A stretch of DNA of 15,040 nucleotides from Clostridiales bacterium. Lineage in GTDB: Bacteria; Bacillota; Clostridia; Oscillospirales; Acutalibacteraceae. Made by a program: the position numbers and the translations under genes. Below, piece after piece: positions 1 through 7,405 of this stretch (positions are counted from its first letter, which is position 1; each line of letters begins with the position of its first letter). The DNA lies in assembly GCA_019415945.1 (NCBI GenBank), contig DXYF01000036.1, forward strand, positions 1-15,040. Direction: 5' to 3'. Below the pieces are notes generated by a model, which saw only the letters and a list, made by a program, of their open reading frames with translations, had not been told where the DNA came from and made no database searches.

Positions 1-502
1 TCAGAGTTCTCGGATTGATTTACCACTTACTTTTTATCATGCCTCCTTTTTTGAATTTTTTCATATACCCGTTTGCACCGAAACAAATTTGCAGGATTTT
101 TGCAAGTCCGCTCGGTACAGTAAGCCATTATAAATACGACTTTTGGGTATGTCAACCTAATTTAAGGGTGCAGTTTTGTTAACATTGCACAAATATCACT
201 CCTTATTTTTCTTGTTTAGCATTATAAAACAAGTCTTATCGCTGATTTTTCCTGCAAAAATATGTTCAATTTGCAAGAAATTAATCGGTTATGATTTTGT
301 AATATTTTTATTACTGTTTTGTCACCATTGTATGCTAATTATTACATAAATATTACAGCAATAATATATGACTATTTTTATGGGAATTATTTTAATATGT
401 TGCACTAACAGACTAATATTCGACAATTTATTGCTGTGCTAAATTTTTTCTTTTCTTTAAATCAAGCTGATATAAAATTTATTTTGTAATATTTCAGCAC
501 AT
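1..502. other. AT-rich intergenic region, left edge
   Basis: No open reading frame of useful length is present on either strand. The region holds a perfect-consensus minus-strand promoter at 127-155, described separately. Its leader has a nested hairpin at 77-116: outer arms ACCGA and TCGGT, inner arms TTGCA and TGCAA. A purine-rich AAGGAGG sits at 43-49 on the minus strand. These suggest that a minus-strand gene begins at or just beyond the left edge, but no start codon at normal spacing is visible. Positions 230-502 are AT-rich and I see nothing specific in them. Confidence 0.6.
127..155 (-). promoter_or_regulatory. Perfect consensus sigma-A promoter firing leftwards
   Basis: On the minus strand the -35 box is TTGACA (150-155) and the -10 box is TATAAT (127-132), separated by exactly 17 bp. 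Both hexamers match the vegetative consensus completely. Transcription would start near 120 and run towards position 1. It would make a leader of about 75 nt before a strong Shine-Dalgarno-like AAGGAGG at 43-49. The gene it serves lies outside the window. The leader begins with a nested hairpin (77-116). Confidence 0.8.
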
Positions 503-590
503 AAAAAAGTCGAGTGCCTCGACACTGGGTTCGAGCAGACAGGTTGATATTATCAAACCTTCTTTGCCCGACCGTTTTCAAGCAATTTCC
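503..590 (-). ncRNA. Candidate small structured RNA, distal copy
   Basis: Read on the minus strand, the unit folds into three local stems. P1 pairs TTGCTTG with CGGGCAA (579-585 with 564-570) around the loop AAAACGGT. P2 pairs AGGT and TGAT with ATCA and ACCT (541-560) with one bulged A. P4 is the six-pair stem GTCGAG/CTCGAC with loop GCA (509-523), followed directly by six T residues (503-508), which is an intrinsic terminator. The minus strand is favoured because the terminator T-run and the P1 wobble pairs exist only there. No known family is recognised. The 5' end is undefined and no good promoter precedes it, so it may be processed from, or read through from, the upstream operon. Confidence 0.5.
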
Positions 591-700
591 TATAAAGTAA
601 AAAGGTCGAGTGCCTCGACACGCAATTCGTGAAGACAGGTTGATATTATCAGGCCTTCTTTGCCCGACCGTTTTCGAGCAATTTCCTATAAAGTAAAAAA
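509..700. repeat. Two tandem 96-bp direct repeats
   Basis: Positions 509-604 and 605-700 align without gaps at about 90% identity (about ten differences in 96). Six of the differences are clustered at 526-536 versus 622-632. The outer parts, including the hairpin at 509-523/605-619 and the block TATAAAGTAA at 591-600/687-696, are identical. Even spacing and no indels indicate a tandem duplication of one unit. The two copies are described individually as candidate RNAs. Confidence 0.9.
599..686 (-). ncRNA. Candidate small structured RNA, proximal copy
   Basis: This is the second copy of the same unit, nearer the gtrA-like gene. P1 here is TTGCTCG paired with CGGGCAA (675-681 with 660-666). 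It differs from the other copy by one base that turns a T-G wobble into a C-G pair, so pairing is kept. P2 lies at 637-656 and has one A-C mismatch on this strand. An extra small hairpin, CACG/CGTG, lies in the variable section (620-632) and is not preserved in the distal copy. P4 is the identical GTCGAG/CTCGAC stem (605-619), followed by C and five T (599-604). Function and family are unknown. Confidence 0.5.
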
Positions 701-724
701 AGACAGCGGCACTAAACCGCTGTC
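695..724 (-). terminator. Intrinsic terminator of the gtrB-gtrA operon
   Basis: A perfect 8-bp stem (GACAGCGG 702-709, CCGCTGTC 717-724) with a 7-nt loop is followed on the minus strand by seven T residues (695-701). It lies about 35 nt beyond the stop codon of the flippase gene. Confidence 0.92.
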
Positions 725-759
725 CTCAAAAAATTATTAGTTTTTAAACATTATCTTGC

Positions 760-1206
760 TTATTCCGACTTTTCTTTAAAGGCAAAAAATCTTTGTCCGA
801 TGTAATTGAATGCAACAAATAAACAAGAGCCTATAAGCATTGACGCATTGCCTGCAAACTTCTCAACCGACCAGCCAAACATCGTAACAGAATTAACCGT
901 ACAAACCCAATTAACAAGCGGAATGGCAATTCCGTATGCAAGTCCGTAGCAAACCGCAATGTTTACTGCAAATTTAATTACAGGCTTAATTCCCTTTTCC
1001 TTGTTTTTGAATGTAAAATGTTTGTTAAGGAAGTAGCTTAATATACTGCCCAAAATGTATCCTACAATAGATGAAAGCCACTCTCCCCAGCTGCAGAGGT
1101 TAAAGAACAAAAACTGAAGTCCCATACCTACCAAAGTATTAAGGATTCCGACCATGATAAATTTCCAAAATTTAATGTCAAAAAACTGTTTTATAAAATC
1201 TTTCAC
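760..1206 (-). CDS. GtrA-like membrane protein (lipid-linked sugar flippase)
   Basis: This is a 148-residue protein of the GtrA/DPMS-like family: small, four predicted membrane segments (about 15-36, 43-60, 77-98 and 121-138) and little soluble sequence. The family motifs are visible: NKHFTF after the second segment and the terminal GQRFFAF. GtrA proteins are thought to move undecaprenyl-phosphate-linked sugars across the membrane for modification of wall polymers. The start is GTG at 1206, only 2 nt after the stop of the glycosyltransferase gene. The AAGGA that drives it lies inside the end of that gene, so the two are probably translationally coupled. The pairing with a GtrB-like enzyme supports the assignment. 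The substrate sugar and the polymer modified cannot be read from the sequence. Confidence 0.85.
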   Translation of the reverse strand: MKDFIKQFFDIKFWKFIMVGILNTLVGMGLQFLFFNLCSWGEWLSSIVGYILGSILSYFLNKHFTFKNKEKGIKPVIKFAVNIAVCYGLAYGIAIPLVNWVCTVNSVTMFGWSVEKFAGNASMLIGSCLFVAFNYIGQRFFAFKEKSE

Positions 1207-1208
1207 TA

Positions 1209-2168
1209 TTAATTTTCCTTTTCTTCATTGTTTTCTTCCTCAAAATTTGAGTGCTTTGTAATGTATATGGGCCTGTCCTTTGACTCCATATATATTCTTC
1301 CGATGTACTCGCCGAGAATACCGATAGACATCTCGGTAATGCCGCCCAAGAACAGCACCGCACAAAGAGTTGTAACATATCCGGGGGTAGTTATTCCGAA
1401 GAACAGTGTCTGGACAAGAGTTATTATAATATAGATAAGCGAAATCAGAAAAATAACGGCTCCCATCACTGCGGTAAATCTCAGCGGTGCAACAGAGAAA
1501 CAGGTAATTCCGTCTATTGCATATTTAAAAAGACCGGAAAATTTCCAAGTGGTAGTTCCGTGCTGACGCTCAACCGTTTTAAATGAGATCCACTTTGTAT
1601 TAAAGCCGACCCAAGAAAAAATTCCCTTTGAAAAACGCTGAACCTCACTAAGCTCAAGTATGGCATCTACCATCTGTCTTGTCATCATACGATAGTCCAT
1701 CGCTCCGTATGGATTTTTTACATCTGTAAGTTTGTTGGAAAGCTTGAAAAACAGCTTTGAGAAAATCCCTCTGAACTTGCTTTCTCCCTCACGGTCATCA
1801 CGCTTTGTCGCACAGCAGTCATAACCCTCTTTTTCAAGTGCTTCTATCATCTGCGGAAAAACACAGGGAGGATGCTGAAGGTCAGCGTCCATAACCACAA
1901 CATAATCAGCTGTTGAATGTTGAAGTCCTGCATACATTGCAGCCTCCTTGCCGAAGTTACGGGAAAATGAAATATATTTTATGTTATTAAATTCCTTTGC
2001 AAGCTTTTTCATAACAAGGTATGTTTTGTCACGGCTTCCGTCATTTACAAGAATGTACCTAAAGCTGTAATCAGGCAGGGAATCAATGACCTTGTTGGTT
2101 TCACTCACAAAATACTCAAGTCCTTCCTCCTCGTTATAGCAAGGAACGATTAAATCTATTGTTTTCAT
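1209..2168 (-). CDS. GtrB-like polyprenyl-phosphate glycosyltransferase (family 2)
   Basis: A 319-residue family 2 (GT-A fold) glycosyltransferase. The N-terminal catalytic domain shows VPCYNEE (8-14), VNDGS (41-45), SRNFGKEAAM (69-78) and the metal-binding DAD at 94-96. RFSKG at 178-182 matches the motif that distinguishes the DPM1/GtrB group. Two C-terminal membrane helices (about 231-251 and 264-284) anchor it, as in GtrB/CsbB/YkoT proteins. It most likely transfers a sugar from a nucleotide donor to undecaprenyl phosphate on the inner membrane face, for the GtrA-like partner to flip. The ATG at 2168 is chosen because GGTGAT lies just upstream and a promoter lies at 2193-2221. The open frame extends upstream to 2321 but would cross that promoter and a terminator. 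Confidence 0.9.
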   Translation of the reverse strand: MKTIDLIVPCYNEEEGLEYFVSETNKVIDSLPDYSFRYILVNDGSRDKTYLVMKKLAKEFNNIKYISFSRNFGKEAAMYAGLQHSTADYVVVMDADLQHPPCVFPQMIEALEKEGYDCCATKRDDREGESKFRGIFSKLFFKLSNKLTDVKNPYGAMDYRMMTRQMVDAILELSEVQRFSKGIFSWVGFNTKWISFKTVERQHGTTTWKFSGLFKYAIDGITCFSVAPLRFTAVMGAVIFLISLIYIIITLVQTLFFGITTPGYVTTLCAVLFLGGITEMSIGILGEYIGRIYMESKDRPIYITKHSNFEEENNEEKEN

Positions 2169-2192
2169 GTATATCACCCTTTTCACCAAATA

Positions 2193-2221
2193 ATTATAAC
2201 AAACGCCGACAAAAAAGTCTA
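2193..2221 (-). promoter_or_regulatory. Candidate promoter of the gtrB-gtrA operon
   Basis: On the minus strand, TAGACT (2216-2221, 4 of 6 consensus) and a perfect TATAAT (2193-2198) are 17 bp apart. They lie between the upstream terminator and the glycosyltransferase start, giving a leader of roughly 20 nt. Confidence 0.6.
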
Positions 2222-2241
2222 TAAATTTATTTAAATAATGC

Positions 2242-2294
2242 ATAAAAATAACAAAACAGCCGAAGCAAACTAATGGCATTTGCTTCGGCTGTTT
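2242..2294 (-). terminator. Strong intrinsic terminator of the ABC/DUF4340 operon
   Basis: A perfect 16-bp inverted repeat (2254-2269 and 2279-2294, 9-nt loop, core GCCGAAGC/GCTTCGGC) is followed on the minus strand by a T-rich tail, TTGTTATTTTTATG. It lies 170 nt after the DUF4340 stop and just upstream of the gtrB promoter. I see no gene in 2295-2464. Confidence 0.9.
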
Positions 2295-2464
2295 AATCGG
2301 TGCAGTACCGCAAAATACCAATACACGGACTGCAATATAATATTTTTATTTGTCAGACAATTTCCGCCTAATTTACAAAACGAAAATTCAATACAAAATT
2401 TGAGTGATTAAAAAACATATTGTGACTTTAAAGCTTTATCGATTCAGATTTAAAATCGTCTTTA

Positions 2465-4009
2465 TTAAAATACTGAATCAATATTCTTGTTAGCCGCTAC
2501 ATCATCAACCTGATCTATCACCTTATTAATAGCTGACTTATGAACATGACCTACGGAGTTTCCGTTTACCGATGCAAGATAACGAGAATCTCCTGTTTCG
2601 TAAAATGTTACGGTGTCAGTACTGTTATCAGATTCATATGTATAGGTAACAGTTAAAACAGCAGTCTTTTCACCACCGCTAACCTCCTGATCGGCAAGCT
2701 CGGTGTAGGAAATGTTTTGGAAAAGTGTTGAAAAATATGAAACATCTATTTCCTTATTATTATACTTAACGGTTGTTACAGTTGATGTTGTTTCGTTGCC
2801 CTCATCGTCAGTTGTTGTAACATCCTTTGAGCTAACGCTGAACACATATGTCTTTGAACCGTTGTTTATGCTAACCTGTGAAAGTGCCGTCATCTTGGGG
2901 CTTAACACATACTCGCTCAAAAGCTTTTCATAGCTTGTAGTAACCCACGGCAGCTTTTCTGATGACATTACATAAACAACATTTCCGCCTTTTTTCATTA
3001 AATATACATTACCGTCGCTGTCGGGCTTTGAACTGATAAGATCAACGGTTATGTCGGGATATACTGCACTTACAGCCGCATACGGCTTTGCAAGTCCCAG
3101 CTCTGAAAGCTGTGACGAAGATGGATTTACCATTTTGACGCTGTCTGCATAAAGACCTCTTATGGCTCCCTCAACAAGACTGCTTTCACTTTCGCTTGCA
3201 TATCGTTCTGAAGGCTTAACAATTTTATATGACGCAGAATTCTTTTCGCTGTCGTTTGGAACAAGCTCGATTTCCTGTGAAAAGGCAGTACCCGAAAGCT
3301 TTATTGACGAAGCCTGACTGCTGTCCGAATCGGATGTCGAATCGTTAATTGTAAGGCTCATAAGGTCGGTAAGTCCGTAATCAAACGCACTCACAGAATC
3401 AGTTGTCACAAGATAAACTGCGTCGCCGTCGCCGAACTTGATATATGTGCCTGCACTCTGAGGAGCGTCGTCGCCCACATATATCACAGCTTTTGTTTTG
3501 TCTGAATATGTAACGGTGACTGTTGCCCTCGGTTTGTCAAAGCCGTACTCGGAAGCCTTTTCCTTTTCAAGCGTAATAACCTTGGAAAAATCAAGCTGTG
3601 CAGCCGATGACGCAATTATATCTGCAATACCCGGCTGCAGCTCAAAGTCCTCATATCCCTTTACGGTGTAGACTGTTGTATCGGTTTCTCCGTCCTCATT
3701 AGTAGGTGTGTACGAGGTTATATCAAGAGTTCCCTTTGTGTTTTCAAGATGAATACTTGATATCTCCATTGTATCGTACTCAACGAGCACACCATAGCTG
3801 TTGTTTTCAATTTCTCCGTTTTCGTCGGTTAAAATCTCCGCCTGATGAACGCCGTCTTCGTCAACCGACACATTCATCTTAACACCTTCGTCAAAAGTTG
3901 CAGAACCGTCACCGTCGCCCGTCGGCAGGAAAATAAGCAACAGCATTAAACCGATCAGCAACACGGCCGCTGCGGCGGCAACAATCAGAATTTTAGTGTT
4001 TTTTTTCAT
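2465..4009 (-). CDS. DUF4340 domain protein, membrane-anchored, GldG-operon partner
   Basis: A 514-residue protein with one N-terminal membrane helix (about 7-28) and a large extracytoplasmic part; I see no lipobox. The segment around 151-215 (EYGFDKP, then TVTYSDKTKAVIYVGD, YLV) fits DUF4340. A second, weaker copy of the pattern appears at 301-365 (LGLAKP, VYPDITVDLIS, VYVM), so the domain is probably duplicated. The function of DUF4340 is unknown; it often accompanies GldG-like ABC auxiliary proteins, as here. The ATG at 4009 has a perfect AGGAGG 8 nt upstream and overlaps the preceding TAA by 1 nt (TAATG). Starting at the ATG at 4033 would put the ribosome binding site inside the protein. 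Confidence 0.8.
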   Translation of the reverse strand: MKKNTKILIVAAAAAVLLIGLMLLLIFLPTGDGDGSATFDEGVKMNVSVDEDGVHQAEILTDENGEIENNSYGVLVEYDTMEISSIHLENTKGTLDITSYTPTNEDGETDTTVYTVKGYEDFELQPGIADIIASSAAQLDFSKVITLEKEKASEYGFDKPRATVTVTYSDKTKAVIYVGDDAPQSAGTYIKFGDGDAVYLVTTDSVSAFDYGLTDLMSLTINDSTSDSDSSQASSIKLSGTAFSQEIELVPNDSEKNSASYKIVKPSERYASESESSLVEGAIRGLYADSVKMVNPSSSQLSELGLAKPYAAVSAVYPDITVDLISSKPDSDGNVYLMKKGGNVVYVMSSEKLPWVTTSYEKLLSEYVLSPKMTALSQVSINNGSKTYVFSVSSKDVTTTDDEGNETTSTVTTVKYNNKEIDVSYFSTLFQNISYTELADQEVSGGEKTAVLTVTYTYESDNSTDTVTFYETGDSRYLASVNGNSVGHVHKSAINKVIDQVDDVAANKNIDSVF

Positions 4010-5616
4010 TACCTGTTCCTCCTGTGAAGCCATACTACAAGACCTGTTGCAAGAATTACAGCAGGAAGGACGAATACAAATATTGCAATCATTGCAGACT
4101 GAGTTGTAACATCAGTTACGCCGAGTTCATTGCTCTCAAGCGACTTTGATTCTATTGTAATACCCGTGTCTTCCTTATCTGCAATAGTATTTACAACATT
4201 CATAAAGTAAGCAGAGTTATTGTAGCTGTTAAAGCTCATTATTGATTCATTAAACATTGCGAATGAACCAAACACAACGACTCTTGATGAGTTGTCATCA
4301 TTATTTGTCTTAACACCCTCGGCTGCAACGGTAACGGGTTCGCCCGTCATTGCGTCCTCATAATTCCAGTTTTCGTCAAACTCATACGGCTGAACACCCG
4401 CCTTGTCAGAGGTAGTAAGAATTGCGTGTGCCATCTCGCTGTCGTTGATAATAATATTGTGAGACTGATTTACGAAAACAGGAATCTTGGAATTTTTAAG
4501 GTTTTCGGTATAGTAATCTGTGTAATCTACAATAAATGCATACGGAGTAGAACCGCTGACAAGATAATCTGTGTTTGTTTCAAAAACAAAACCGTCGTCA
4601 ACCGCCATTCCCCACTGGTCAAGAAGATTATCTATATTCGGGGTATCAACCTTTTCAACGGTCGGTACATAAATAAGAGATCTTCCGTATTTTCCGTCAT
4701 TGTCAAGCCACTCCGAAATTTTCTCGGCAGCACTCTCGTCAAGGTCAACTGACGGTGCATAAAGCATTACAAACTCTGCGTCCTCGTCTATATCCTGCGT
4801 TACAAGTGAAATTTCATTCACCTCATACGCATTGTTTTCAAGCAAGGTTTTTATCGCAGAGTAATCCTGCTCGTTGTTGCCCGTAATCATATCAACAACA
4901 ACTTTATCCTCAGCAGTTACATTCAGAACAGCAGTTACAACAGCCTGCTCAATCGTTGTGCCTGTAAACTGATAAGAACCGTAATAGCTGTAAACCTCTT
5001 CATCATACTCAAAGCAATCTCCAACCTTGAGCATTCTGTACTGATCTCCGCATACTACAAGCATAAAATTGTCGTAGCTGCTCTCACCGCTCCAGTCAAC
5101 ATCCGGATAGCTCGATGAAAATGTCGGATTTGACGAAAGGTCAATATATTCAATGCTGATTTTGCCGTTTGAGTTGCTCTCCATTTTCTCAAGCAGATTT
5201 TTTGCCTGAATAAAGTATGTTCCCTGATTATCAAAATCGCTCTCCGGCATAAGAATATATAAAGTTACATCTTTGTCGAGATGAGAAACATAATCTACCG
5301 TATCCTCCTGCAACGCAAAAGAATTATTGGCTGTAAAATCAAACTTTAAATCGGGGAACCGCTCAACAAGCAGTCCGCATATAACATTAATAACAATAAC
5401 TATAGCTATGACAATCGCCACTATTGCAGCCGCCATAGAACCGTGACGAGCCTTTCTTGATTTTAGAAAGGTCTTGAAGCCGCCGTTTTTTCTGCCCTTC
5501 CTGTTGTTCTTTTTGTTATCTTTTTTGCTGTCATTTGAATTGTCGGCAACAGTTTTTTCCTCCGTTTTGGTATCTGGAGTTTCGTCAGGCAAAATAACCT
5601 TATTTTCTTCGCTCAT
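4009..5616 (-). CDS. GldG-like ABC transporter auxiliary protein
   Basis: A 535-residue membrane protein. A highly charged Lys/Asp/Asn-rich cytoplasmic tail (1-58) is followed by a membrane helix (about 61-83), a long extracytoplasmic domain and a C-terminal helix (about 509-530) ending in HRRNR. The order helix, FDFTANNSFAL, VTLYIL and a C-terminal helix matches the GldG/ABC-transporter-auxiliary family. It is assumed to work with the ABC-2 permease and ATPase encoded just upstream. In Bacteroidetes, GldG acts with GldA and GldF in gliding. Gliding is not implied in a clostridial host, where the role is unknown. GGGAGG lies 8 nt before the ATG, and the gene begins 14 nt after the permease stop. 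Confidence 0.82.
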   Translation of the reverse strand: MSEENKVILPDETPDTKTEEKTVADNSNDSKKDNKKNNRKGRKNGGFKTFLKSRKARHGSMAAAIVAIVIAIVIVINVICGLLVERFPDLKFDFTANNSFALQEDTVDYVSHLDKDVTLYILMPESDFDNQGTYFIQAKNLLEKMESNSNGKISIEYIDLSSNPTFSSSYPDVDWSGESSYDNFMLVVCGDQYRMLKVGDCFEYDEEVYSYYGSYQFTGTTIEQAVVTAVLNVTAEDKVVVDMITGNNEQDYSAIKTLLENNAYEVNEISLVTQDIDEDAEFVMLYAPSVDLDESAAEKISEWLDNDGKYGRSLIYVPTVEKVDTPNIDNLLDQWGMAVDDGFVFETNTDYLVSGSTPYAFIVDYTDYYTENLKNSKIPVFVNQSHNIIINDSEMAHAILTTSDKAGVQPYEFDENWNYEDAMTGEPVTVAAEGVKTNNDDNSSRVVVFGSFAMFNESIMSFNSYNNSAYFMNVVNTIADKEDTGITIESKSLESNELGVTDVTTQSAMIAIFVFVLPAVILATGLVVWLHRRNR

Positions 5617-5630
5617 CTAAATAACCTCCC

Positions 5631-6335
5631 TTAGCTCCAGCGTCTTTTTTCCAGCACACGAACAGTAAAGAACAAGAACAATCCTGCAACTGTGAGGAAA
5701 AATACAATATCGGTAATGCTCAAAATACCGTATGTAAAGTTTGTATAGTAGGTAAGAGGATTAATTTTTTCAAGCACAAAAGTAACCCAATCAATAGACA
5801 GCATATCGCTTATGTTTTTAAGAAATGATATAAGAAGTCCGAGTGCCATACCTACTACTGCGGCTATAATCATACTCTCTGTCAGAGCTGAAATAAACAC
5901 ATTAATGGCAATTAATGTTGCACCCAACAGAATAATTCCGAGAAATGTGCAAAGAATTACAGGCCAGTCGGGAGCGGCAAAAAATGAAATTACCACAGCG
6001 TAAACAAGGAAAATACAGCAGCAAACGGCATAAAGTATAAACGCACCCAAAAACTTGCCGATTACAATTTCAGTCAGACTTGTTGGCGATGTTAGCAATG
6101 CCTGATCTGTTCTTTGATGTTTTTCCTCCGAAAGAGTTTTCATTGTAATAATGGGAATAATAAACATTATAATGTAGAACATATTTCCGTAAACACCTGC
6201 AAGGCTTGTAGTGTTAAAACCAAAGCAAAAGTATGTAAAGAATATGCCCGCAAAAACAAAGTATGCTGCCATTACAACATAGGCAGTAGCAGAATTAAAG
6301 TAAGAGGAAAGCTCTCTTTTTAATATCGCGGTCAT
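5631..6335 (-). CDS. ABC-2 type permease, GldF-like
   Basis: A 234-residue integral membrane protein with about six helices (roughly 16-38, 50-66, 95-119, 126-150, 155-172 and 208-226). The cytoplasmic stretch MKTLSEEKHQRTDQALLTSP (65-84) is typical of ABC-2 permeases, where it contacts the ATPase. The protein opens with the family-typical KRELSSYFNSATAYV. It most likely forms the membrane channel with the ATPase encoded immediately upstream. The start codon overlaps the ATPase stop by 1 nt (TGATG at 6335), with GGAGG 9 nt before it inside the ATPase gene. The substrate is unknown. Confidence 0.87.
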   Translation of the reverse strand: MTAILKRELSSYFNSATAYVVMAAYFVFAGIFFTYFCFGFNTTSLAGVYGNMFYIIMFIIPIITMKTLSEEKHQRTDQALLTSPTSLTEIVIGKFLGAFILYAVCCCIFLVYAVVISFFAAPDWPVILCTFLGIILLGATLIAINVFISALTESMIIAAVVGMALGLLISFLKNISDMLSIDWVTFVLEKINPLTYYTNFTYGILSITDIVFFLTVAGLFLFFTVRVLEKRRWS

Positions 6336-7300
6336 CAGCCCTTACCTCCGTTTTTAGTATAATCAGTCTGGTCAGCCGCTGTCAGTCTTAGGAACATATC
6401 CTCAAGCGTTTCGTTGCCCGACTGCATATCGAGAATCGGACATCCTATTCGTGACATAGCACTGAAAACATCTCGGCGGATATCAACGCCTTTTTCGTAC
6501 TCAATCATATATTTTGTAACATTATTACTCATATTTTGACCTTTGCTGATACGAATAACGGCAGGAATTTTCTTTATTGCCGAAACAATATCAGCAGGAG
6601 ATCCTTCTATTTGAAGTGCCAGCTTTTGTTCACCCGAAACAGCAGTCGAAAGCTCATTCGTTTTTGCGTCTGCTACGATTTTACCGTTTGAAATTACTAT
6701 AATTCTGTCGCAGGTAGCAGAGATTTCGGAAAGCACATGAGATGAAAAGATTACAGTGTGCTTTTTTCCGAGGCTTTTAATAAGCTTGCGAATTTCGATA
6801 ATCTGCTTGGGGTCAAGACCGACAGTCGGCTCATCAAGAATGAGCACGGGCGGATTTCCGAGCAGTGCCTGAGCAAAACCGACACGCTGACGGTAACCTT
6901 TTGAAAGATTTTTGATAATGCGGTTTGACTGATTTGAAATCCCCACCAAACGCATTACCTCTTCAATATGCTCGTTTTTAGGAAGCTTTACCTTTTTTAG
7001 GTCAAACATAAACTCAAGATACTTCTTCACCGTCATATCTGCATACAGCGGAGGAATTTCGGGTAAGTATCCGATTTTTTGTTTTGTTGCCTTTGGGTCT
7101 TCAAGAATTTCGCTTCCGTCAATGGTAACGGTTCCGCTTGTCGACGAAATATATCCCGTTATCATGTTCATTGTTGTCGATTTTCCCGCTCCGTTAGGTC
7201 CGAGAAAGCCGAGAACCTCACCTGTTTCAACGGTGAAGCTGATGTCATCAACGGCCTTTATGTTGCCATAGCATTTTGTAAGGTTTTTAACCTCGACCAT
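6335..7300 (-). CDS. ABC transporter ATP-binding protein, GldA-like
   Basis: A 321-residue ATPase with a complete nucleotide-binding domain: Walker A GPNGAGKS (34-41), LPEIPPLY at the Q-loop position with Glu 81 where many ATPases have Gln, signature LSKGYRQR (132-139), Walker B LILDEP (153-158) and switch His in SSHVLSE (His 188). The tail of about 100 residues after 220 is the accessory region usual in the DrrA/GldA group. It should power the permease encoded next. ATG at 7300 is preferred because AAGGAG lies 11 nt upstream. A GTG at 7312 would add four residues but overlaps that ribosome binding site. It is the first gene of the operon. Confidence 0.92.
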   Translation of the reverse strand: MVEVKNLTKCYGNIKAVDDISFTVETGEVLGFLGPNGAGKSTTMNMITGYISSTSGTVTIDGSEILEDPKATKQKIGYLPEIPPLYADMTVKKYLEFMFDLKKVKLPKNEHIEEVMRLVGISNQSNRIIKNLSKGYRQRVGFAQALLGNPPVLILDEPTVGLDPKQIIEIRKLIKSLGKKHTVIFSSHVLSEISATCDRIIVISNGKIVADAKTNELSTAVSGEQKLALQIEGSPADIVSAIKKIPAVIRISKGQNMSNNVTKYMIEYEKGVDIRRDVFSAMSRIGCPILDMQSGNETLEDMFLRLTAADQTDYTKNGGKG

Positions 7301-7376
7301 GTGACTTTTCACTCCTTAAAATTATTATGTATGAAGTCTGCTTTTGCTGATAATAAAGCAGATTTAAACATTCTAA

Positions 7377-7405
7377 ATTATACTATAAAAATTGCCTTTT
7401 GTGTA
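7377..7405 (-). promoter_or_regulatory. Candidate promoter of the ABC/DUF4340 operon
   Basis: On the minus strand, TACACA (7400-7405, 4 of 6) and TATAAT (7377-7382) are 17 bp apart, about 75 nt before the ATPase start. The -35 match is weak, and AT-rich DNA gives such hits by chance. The interval to 7544 also carries the upstream region of the divergent spoVAE, in which I could not identify a convincing sporulation promoter. Confidence 0.4.

Noticed and set aside
1..26. Partial minus-strand gene starting with GTG at 26
   Set aside because: Only eight codons are in view, and the nearest ribosome binding site is 15 nt away, too far to support the start.
162..185. Seven-codon frame (MLTKLHP) behind an AAGGAG and a TATAAT at 221-226 on the minus strand
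   Set aside because: The -35 region is absent, the spacing is 13 nt, and such short frames occur often by chance in this DNA.
526..536. GGTTCGAG in the distal repeat, resembling the T-loop of a tRNA
   Set aside because: No acceptor or anticodon stem can be formed around it, and the other copy of the repeat lacks it.
509..700. CRISPR array
   Set aside because: There are only two units, they are 96 bp and contiguous, and most of the unit is conserved; there are no short repeats alternating with unique spacers.
2169..2321. N-terminal extension of the glycosyltransferase reading frame by 51 codons
   Set aside because: It would run through the 16-bp terminator stem and the promoter, and it lacks a ribosome binding site. 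The family's VPCYNEE motif fits a start at 2168.
7301..7312. GTG at 7312 as start of the ABC ATPase
   Set aside because: The codon overlaps the AAGGAG that serves ATG 7300 and has no site of its own.
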